Of a DNA stretch of 64,000 nt, positions 57,203 to 64,000 are shown one piece after another. The position numbers were made by a program, and so were the translations under genes. Under the pieces are notes generated by a model that had not been told where the DNA came from, searched no databases, and saw only the letters and a list, made by a program, of their open reading frames with translations. How positions within the stretch are numbered: position 1 is the stretch's first letter; each line of letters begins with the position of its first letter. Origin of the DNA: Heterobasidion occidentale (lineage: Eukaryota > Basidiomycota > Agaricomycetes > Russulales > Bondarzewiaceae); assembly GCA_039111635.1 (NCBI GenBank), contig JBCAQO010000008.1, positions 2,170,001 through 2,234,000 of the forward strand, written 5' to 3'.

Positions 57203-59663
57203 TCACGAGCTTTTGATTTGCTTTTTGGCGGTCCCGATTGTCGTGTTGTTGACCTGCGCGGATGGGAAATGATCAGAGGTGGCCTCCCAGAACTTGGAAG
57301 ACGCTGACATACTTTGGTGGCAAAGCGAAGCGAACAAAGGGATTCGTTGAGGTGGGCGGACAGTGGTGAGAGGTTGAGCACCATCTACAATATATTGGTG
57401 AATTGAAGCGCCAAACAACAGGGAAGAGAACATACCAGTGTCTTGGAGTTTCCGCTCAACGAGTTTTGCAACAGATATGTCAGCTGCGGCGACGCGCCCA
57501 TCAGCATCTGATCTCCTGCGAGGAGAGATCATCCGCAGACGCACCTTCGAGTTTCTATATGGTATGTGCTTGTCCCCCTTTTCGCTTTTCTCCCCGAGCG
57601 CGGCAATCACGTCCCCGAGCGCGCTCAAGCTCTTGTTGATGTTCTGCGTCTCCTTCAACCTGTCCTTGTGGTTCCCCGCGCCGCTCGCGTTCAGGCGCTC
57701 GCTGCCCGCGAGATCGACGAGGTTCAGCGAGCCCTGGCACGCCTCGCCCGTGTGCGTGTTCGTGCCCTTGATGCGGAGCGTGAAGACGGAGTGACTGCGC
57801 GAGGAGCGCTCGTTCATGAGCGTCGCGGCGACGGTGCGCCGCGACTGCGCGAGCGCGAGCAGCGTGCGCACCTGCGTCGGCGAGTGGAGCGGCTGGACGA
57901 CGACGTCCGTGACGCGCGTGCCGCTCTTGTCGTGCTTGATCTCGTGCTTCTTTTTGTCGAACTCGCCCTTGCCGAGGAGGTCGTTGATCGTCTCGTTGTA
58001 CTGGACCAAACGACGTGATAAGAGGTATGATTGCGGGTAAATCGTCGAGAGCGGCTTACGATTTCGAGGAATTGGCCTTCCATGGTGTATTCCCAGCCCT
58101 TGCTCTTCATTTCGTCGGCGACACGGAAGACCTGCTCGACGGCTCGTGGGATCATGCCCATGGTCACATCAGTCTGAATGGAGGCAATGTTGAGACGAAA
58201 AATGAAAGCAAGATGTCTGTGCATACCGAGCCACCTTCCATCGTAAACGACTTGCCAGAGCCCGTCTGACCGTACGCAAAGATACAAACGTTGTACCCAT
58301 CAGTACAGCTTTGCGCAAGCTGAGAAATCTCCTCGAAGACCTCACTCTGCGTACTGTGTGGCTCGAACACCTGTTCTGAATGTCAGTGCGAGTGAGCCAA
58401 GACGCAGAGACGAGCACATCACCCTGTCAAAGCCGAAGTTCCAGGTCTCCTTTCTCTCCTGACCCATGGCGTTTTCACTGGCCGAGTAGAGCACAATTTC
58501 TTTGTGGTCGCGGGCGTCCGGGAACGCGATGTCTGCCATCGCCTCCTGACGCGCCCTCTCCTGATCTTCCGCCCCAGATATGTCTGAGGGGAGCAAGGGC
58601 CGCACACGGCAGAAGACGCGAATGTTACCCTTGAGTTCCTGCACCATATTGTGCAGTTTCCGTCGGATCATCTCCGCCTCCCACACCTCCTGCTCCAACT
58701 CCTCGATCCTCTTGTTGGAGCGCTCCAAGTCGTATTTCAGCGACGACACCGTCTCTGAAGAATAGTTGAACGAGGCCTGCAGCGCGCCCAACTGCGCCTG
58801 CAAGGCCTGGTTGTGCGACGACAGCGTGAGCTGCGCCGTGCTCTGCTGTGCCACCGTCGTCTTCAGCTGGCCCACGACCTCCCGCTCGCGCTCGAGATCG
58901 CCCCGCGTCATGCGCAGGTCCTCGCCTAGGTTGCGAATCTCCCGATCCCGCTTCTTCATGTCCGCCTCGAGCTCGCTCACCTCGCGCGCATGCTTCTTCT
59001 TGAGCGCCTCGATCTCGTCGTTCGCGTTCACGAGCTCGCGGCGCTGCGAGAGCTCCTGCGTCTTCGCGTTCTGCAGCTCGCGCGCGATCGCCGCGTTGTT
59101 CGCCTGGATCTCGGACACGCGCAGGCGCTCCGCCTCCATGTCCGCCGCCAGCCGCGCGTTGTCCGCCGCCCGCGCGGACTCGATGCGCTTGTCGCCCACG
59201 TTCGCAGGCCGCACGGGGCCCGACGTCGTTCTCCCCGCGGCGCCGCGCAGCCCTGCAGCGGCAGCCGAGCGCGTGACGGGGCGCCCGACGCCCGATTTCG
59301 GCGGCGCACTCGTCGCGCGGGCCATCCGTTGGCCGGACAGCGTCGGTGCGCGGGGCTTCGTCAACGGGGCGGGCCGTTGCTGAGCTTCAACGACGACGAC
59401 GGGACGTTCGTCGCGGCGCGGTTCTGTCGGAGGGGCTTCACGGGGCGCTGGTCGCCGTGCTCTGCGATGGCAGGGAGTTTGCGCGGCTGGTCCTGTGCGG
59501 CGTCGGTGCCGTCGTCCTCGGCGGCAGCTTTGCGTTTGCGGGTTGCGACGGAGGTGGAGAGGGCCATCGAGAAAGACGCGGGCATCGGGAACGTCGGGAG
59601 CTGCGTCGGACGGTGGTCGGAAGAGGAGAGATGGGGACGGGGCAAGCGAGAAGACGAGGCCAT
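57203..59663 (-). CDS. KAR3: Kinesin-14 (Kar3-type), C-terminal motor
   Basis: Minus-end-directed spindle and karyogamy motor. The likely start at 59663 gives a basic, disordered head domain ([19 protein letters not shown]). A one-base step near 59376 separates it from [20 protein letters not shown] long coiled coil follows (about 59180-58680). Neck and motor start at [16 protein letters not shown]. The P-loop is [17 protein letters not shown] (about 58227-58275), switch [16 protein letters not shown], switch [12 protein letters not shown], and [10 protein letters not shown] lies beyond. The last exons give [39 protein letters not shown] and stop at 57203. The neck is N-terminal to the motor, which defines kinesin-14. 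Several introns are spliced in phase. A start at 59364 is possible if the 5' part is not used. Confidence 0.93.
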
Positions 59664-59859
59664 GTTCTTGCCTTCTTCAACCGAGCGCTAGCCGCGCCCA
59701 ATTATTACGTCCCTCCAGACGTCGCGTCAATCACGTGATGGCGTTGCTGCGGCTCCCCCCGCGGTGCAGTGTGCTCAGCCAAAAAAAATGAGCTGGAGAG
59801 CAGGGCGAACTTTAACTGAAACTAGTAAATATAAAGCCGTCGTCGAACACAAGGTAGTA

Positions 59860-61773
59860 CTATGTCTCGAGGGTAGACAAAAGCCCCTTCCAGACAAAAT
59901 CCCTAGCGTTCCCACTCGCCTCCGTATACTTCGCCATGAACAGCCCGTCGTCCGCGTCTACGAGTATCCCGATTCAGTCTCTATACAAACTCACAGCAAG
60001 GGGAAACTCACGGGTGTGCAGCGCCTTGCTCTTCGACCACACCTCGAATATTGACGCCGCCTCGTTCACTTGTAGACGGTCGGGGACTCTTAGCCGCTCG
60101 ATGCCCTTGGTGTACCGGAGGATCTCGGGTGGAATCTTCAAGTACGGCGAAGGCTTCTTCCACGGCTGCAGCTTAAGCGCGTGACCCAGCTGCGCATTGA
60201 GCTTGAACGCGGTATTGGTGGAAGACAGCGCGCCCAAGACTGCACCCCGTGCCTACAACAGGATGGTCTACATGAATACGCAATGTAGTCAGATATCGAG
60301 GGCGACGCACGAAGGTCTTTTCGCCGCCGGCGTATTCCATGAGCAGCCGAGGCATCGACAGATGCCACGACTTGAGCATCGCAAAGTGCGGGTCCCGGTA
60401 CGTCGTTCGTGAACAGCGCCTGGAAGTCGTCGATGGCGAGCAGAACCGGATACTGCGTCTGCGCCCCCAGCGCCTCCATCAGCGCGGACAGCACCGTCGG
60501 CGCCACGGCCTGGTCGTTCAGGCCGATGTCGGCCAAGTCCGCGAGCTTCGTCCCAACGGGTACGGGAGACCTGTTCTCGACTTCGATCACCTTTTCGGTA
60601 GTCAGGGACTGCAGCGCCGAGAGGTTGACCGTCTTGAAACGCTGGAGCGTCTGGAATGCGAAGACCGGTTGGAGGTAGGTCTGTGTTCGCAGGTCATAGG
60701 TGTAATGTGTCGTTGAGTTGACCAGATCGACGGCTGAGGGTGTAACGTCGCGTCAAACTAGAGGAGTCCAAGGATAGGTGGGGGCACGTACCTCGAGGAA
60801 TGTACATGATGATCCAGCGGTTTGACCTAGCAAACTCAACGGCCTGAAGCAACAGAGAACTCTTGCCATTCCCCTTCATACCGGCTATGGAGCACCACCA
60901 TTCAGAATGCACGCGACGCCCCGTGCCGAAAAGCTACTTACTGAATACCATGCGATGCTTCTCACTCGATTCCTGGCTAGCAGCCTGCAGCTTGTCCGCA
61001 ACTGTGAGCGACACGTCCCGCACGACGGTCACAGGTTTCGTCAACATCCGGTACTGCGCCAAATCCCAACCCGAGTCAGCTCCAGGGCCCGCACGAGAGC
61101 TGAGAGAGACGCACCTCGACCAGGATATTCCTCGGTACGCCGAACACGCGCGCAGGCGCATTCTCTGGCATAGGAAGCACCATGGCTTGCCCTAGGTTGT
61201 GCTCCGTCAGGGCTGCCTGTTCGACGCTTCAACGTGAGCAAACTCTATTGCAAGACATCTGCAAAGACAGGTGTTACGAACGGGGTAAAATGTCGCCAGA
61301 TTCAGTTCCTCCACTCGCTGGTCTCTGAATATGGGATTCTGGAGCTGGCCGGCGGGCATGGGCATAAAAGCCTAGGTACAGGACGCAAAGTGAATAGAAA
61401 GTTGCACTCGGAGACAGTCGAACGCACCCCGATGCTCTTCTCCGGTTTTGATCGGTGCTGTGGGTCTCCGTTGGCGCCCTTCTTTGAACCATGGAAGCCC
61501 TGGGCTATGCGAGAGATTCAAGGTCATAAGTATGGTGCCCCAAATAATATCGGGCACAGAGCCAACGTCAGAGAACAGACACTGACCGCCGACCTTCGTC
61601 CCTCCCACTCTCTTTTGAGCCTTCTTTGGCTTTGCGGCATATCCTCTTCTCTGCTGGAGCTGGAGCAGCGAAGGACCCACGTGCTTGGAGAGATTTATGG
61701 TGTAGAGAGAGGCACGGGAGTGTGCCGCTGCCGTGAGGGCAGACATGTGGTGTGTGGAGGAGACACCGTTCAC
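59860..61773 (-). CDS. RSM23: Mitochondrial small-subunit ribosomal protein mS29 (DAP3/Rsm23)
   Basis: GTP-binding protein of the mitoribosome head. Start at 61773 or the next Met at 61746 (MSALTAAAHSRASLYTINL), a Ser/Arg-rich import sequence followed by the RRGYAAKPKKAQKR processing region. Blocks include VEQAALTEHNLGQAMVLPMP, ARVFGVPRNILVE and YRMLTKPVTVVRDVSLTVAD. The P-loop is TGMKGNGKSSLLLQAVEFAR (about 60850). Then VDLVNSTTHYTYD, LLAIDDFQALFTN (Walker B-like), SWHLSMPRLLMEYAGGEKTF and the C-terminus DDGLFMAKYTEASGNARDFV. Stop at 59860. Many short introns. An out-of-frame step lies near 60385 between FTN and YRDPHFAML, and another may lie at the first intron near 61515. Confidence 0.9.
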
Positions 61774-61987
61774 GTCTGCAACAGCTCGTCTGCGAATGGA
61801 AATTCGGAGCGTCCACGTGCACGTGGCTGCCGTGCGTTCCGGGCCCGCTCCCGACCGTCTTCGACTCTCATGAGGAACATCTTAGAGAACCAGGATGGCG
61901 TTTGCTGCTCATGTCCCCTTCCCTTGGACTGACTCTTCGTTAAGTCTGACGCACAGGGAGCCATTTTCTTGATCTCTTTCGTACAAT
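61774..61987. promoter_or_regulatory. Shared divergent promoter of mS29 and the second M20 peptidase
   Basis: Only 214 bp separate the two start codons. No clear TATA box. Both promoters must lie here or extend into the flanking 5' exons. Confidence 0.5.
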
Positions 61988-64000
61988 ATGGAGTCTGGGA
62001 CGAACGCTTTTCACTCTGACCATAATGCAAAAGTCGACAGAGCAATCGTAGCTGGCCAAGCCGAGCTTGATGAAGGACAAACCTCTCGCGCCAACTTCTG
62101 GCGTCCGTTCCTCATTGCATGGCACCTATCTCAGATTGCCATCGGTCTCGCAGTCCTGGTCCTTCTCCTGCACCCTGCGCCCTTGAAGGCGATCTCTTTG
62201 AGCATGTCTGAGGCTCTTATCGTCGCCTTGGATTGGAAGTTCGACGAGCCTACGCTATGCCCACAAGTGGACCCAATCGCGCCCGAGATATATGCAGTAC
62301 TAGTGGATGCTTTGGACGAGGAACTCAGCACAGAGGAGTACAGGCTATGGGCATACGAAAGCCTGGGAGGCGCAGTGAGAATACCGTGCGTAATCCTCTC
62401 AATAGATACAACAGAACTCGGATGAACCCAAGCTGCGTATACGCCGCAGAACGGAAACGTACGATGACCTTGGTAAACCCGGCGAAGATCCACGCTGGGA
62501 AACGCGTCTGCTCCTCCACGACTACCTCCAGAACCGGTTTCCTCTCGTGTATGCGTACCATTGCCTCTCTAATGCAAGCGCGCCAATTGACAACTTTGTC
62601 GTAGACATGCAAATCTGCTTAAAACAGTCGTGAACCAGTTTGCCTTGGTATATCATTGGCAAGGGACAGATGCGTCCTTGAAACCTGTGCTTCTGACCGC
62701 GCATCAAGGTAAACACAGTCCGATGTTTCCTTTGTTGTCCTCATTCTTGAGACTATCATAGATGTCGTTCCGGTGGACCCGCGAACGGCGGATCAGTGGA
62801 TTCAGCCGCCCTATTCAGGCTACTTCGATGGTAAGCAGCCTCCTCTGCACGTCAAAAGGTTCGTACTTGACCACGCGGCGCGGTGGTCAGGCGAATGGAT
62901 ATGGGGCCGTGGAAGCTGTGACGACAAATCAGGTCTCATTGCCAGCTTGTGGGTGTTCCAATCCGAGACGTCCATCTTCTCGGAAGCTTATATGCGCCGA
63001 GTATAGGATAGCTGTGGAGTCGCTGCTTCAGAAAGGATTCTCTCCTGCGAGATCTGTCGTGCTCGCATATGGCATCGATGAAGAGCGGGGTGGTGTAGAT
63101 GTGAGCTTCCCTCTGCAGAGTTGGCTTGTTTGGTCTTAATCTCCTCGTATATAAGGGCGCGTCGCATATTCGCGATCATCTTCTGAGTACCTATGGACGA
63201 CACGCATTTTCCTTCTTGGTCGACGAAGGAGGTAGGCAACTCCACGTTATCACAATTGCTCATAATCTCATAATCAAGAACTCTTTTTTCTATATCTCAC
63301 CAGGAGGGTACGAAGAACGCAATGGAGTCATATTCTCGGCCCCCAATGTAGCAGAAAAAGGCAAGCTGAATGTGCGCATCGAGGTCGCGACTCCTGGTGG
63401 GCACTCCAGTGTGCCGCCTGCCCATACAGTTCGTCCATCCTTCTTCCTCTCTACATGTCTCTTGGCCCACTTGAAGACGATCAACTCTCAGAGCATTGGT
63501 CTCCTCTCGGCACTTATAACCTCCCTCGAAGCAAATCCGCTTCCTGCGACTCTCTACCGAAACAGCACTTACTTCCGCTCGCTCCAGTGCGCCGCCGCAC
63601 ACGACCCTGGGCTCTCGGACGAAACACGAGACTTGATCGATCGCGCACGGCTGAACGACGGCGCTTTGCACGCTCTGCAGGATGTCCTCACCAGCGCCGA
63701 TGAGAGACGGTTCAGGGCCGTCACGGGAACGACGCAGGCGGTGGATCTGGTCGGAGGCGGCGTTAAAGTGAACGCGCTGCCGGAGAGCGCGTGGGCGGTT
63801 GTGGACCATCGCATTGCGGACCATAGGTACGGCCCTCATCGTATCAACTCGCTCCGCATTGGGCGTCAAGGCTGACGCGGATCGCAAAAGCACTGTTGCT
63901 GCTCTACAAGCGCGCTACGTCGATCTGCTTGCACCGATCGCGTCGCGGCTTAACCTCTCGTTCGAAGCTTTCGGCAAGCAATTCGCGCACGGCAACAGGG
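61988..64000 (+). CDS. M20 family Gly-X carboxypeptidase, paralogue (3' end outside window)
   Basis: Second carboxypeptidase S-type gene. N-terminus MESGTNAFHSDHNAKVDRAI, then one membrane segment (IAIGLAVLVLLLHPAPL, about residues 51-67). Metal-site blocks: AHQ-DVVPVDPRTADQW, GRGSCDDKSGLIAS (Cys where the first copy has Ser), AYGIDEERGGVD, VATPGGHSSVPPAHT, QAVDLVGGGVKVNALPESAW. Introns fall at the same places as in the copy at 9942, for example after AHQ and before SIG. All junctions checked are in phase. The sequence runs off the window at FGKQFAHGNR, before the last His ligand. Sequence identity with the first copy is moderate, so the duplication is not recent. Confidence 0.92.

Noticed and set aside
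1..64000. tRNA genes, rRNA, CRISPR arrays, viral or transposon genes
   Set aside because: No cloverleaf-like segments, regularly spaced repeats, reverse transcriptase, integrase or transposase motifs were recognised by eye on either strand.

Overview
The window is a gene-dense stretch of a mushroom-forming basidiomycete (Agaricomycetes). Reasons: many short GT-AG introns of about 50-60 nt inside conserved genes, high GC in many exons, a C2-NACHT-WD40 NLR of the type expanded in Agaricomycetes, and an iron-responsive GATA factor of the Urbs1/SreA class. An affiliation with Polyporales is only a guess. I find 23 protein-coding genes and no convincing tRNA, rRNA, CRISPR array or transposon.

Layout. 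1-788: 3' end of a ClC chloride channel (+). 1029-7291: C2-NACHT-WD40 NLR (-). 7719-9108: membrane-anchored Lys-rich protein of unknown function (-). 9942-12516: M20 Gly-X carboxypeptidase (+). 13178-17290: large low-complexity protein (-). 18703-21518: anoctamin/Ist2 (+). 21988-25048: HSE1, ESCRT-0 (-). 25326-25957: MMS2 (+). 26920-28686: aspartic protease (-). 30171-32818: Opi1-like repressor (-). 34038-36725: two-finger iron GATA factor (-). 38416-39453: short-chain dehydrogenase (+). 39638-41811: ADE17 (+). 42518-43196: GRX5 (+). 43627-44203: ZIM17 (-). 44443-49814: POL1 (+). 50083-51722: ARG7 (-). 52175-52931: RPL33/eL33 (+). 53558-54154: BUD20 (-). 54636-56963: APN2 (+). 57203-59663: KAR3-type kinesin-14 (-). 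59860-61773: mitochondrial ribosomal mS29 (-). 61988-64000: a second M20 carboxypeptidase (+), cut by the window end.

Themes. Most genes are housekeeping: purine and arginine synthesis, replication and repair (POL1, APN2, MMS2), mitochondrial Fe-S and protein import (GRX5, ZIM17), ribosome function and endosomal sorting. Several pairs are divergent over 200-500 bp (HSE1/MMS2, ZIM17/POL1, ARG7/RPL33, BUD20/APN2, mS29/CPS1-like), so shared promoters are likely. The accessory parts are the NLR, the two peptidase paralogues at opposite ends of the window, the aspartic protease and the large disordered protein.

Two observations deserve attention. First, the iron GATA gene has GATA sites matching the known binding consensus of its own family, one in the upstream region and one inside an unusually long intron, which suggests autoregulation. 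Second, about 14 of the 23 genes show out-of-frame steps of one or two bases inside otherwise conserved sequence, often next to short homopolymers, while nine genes (for example ADE17, ARG7, RPL33 and the GATA gene) are clean. This looks more like residual indel errors in the assembly than mass pseudogenisation, so apparent frameshifts should be read with care. Exon boundaries below were worked out by hand from splice sites and reading phase.
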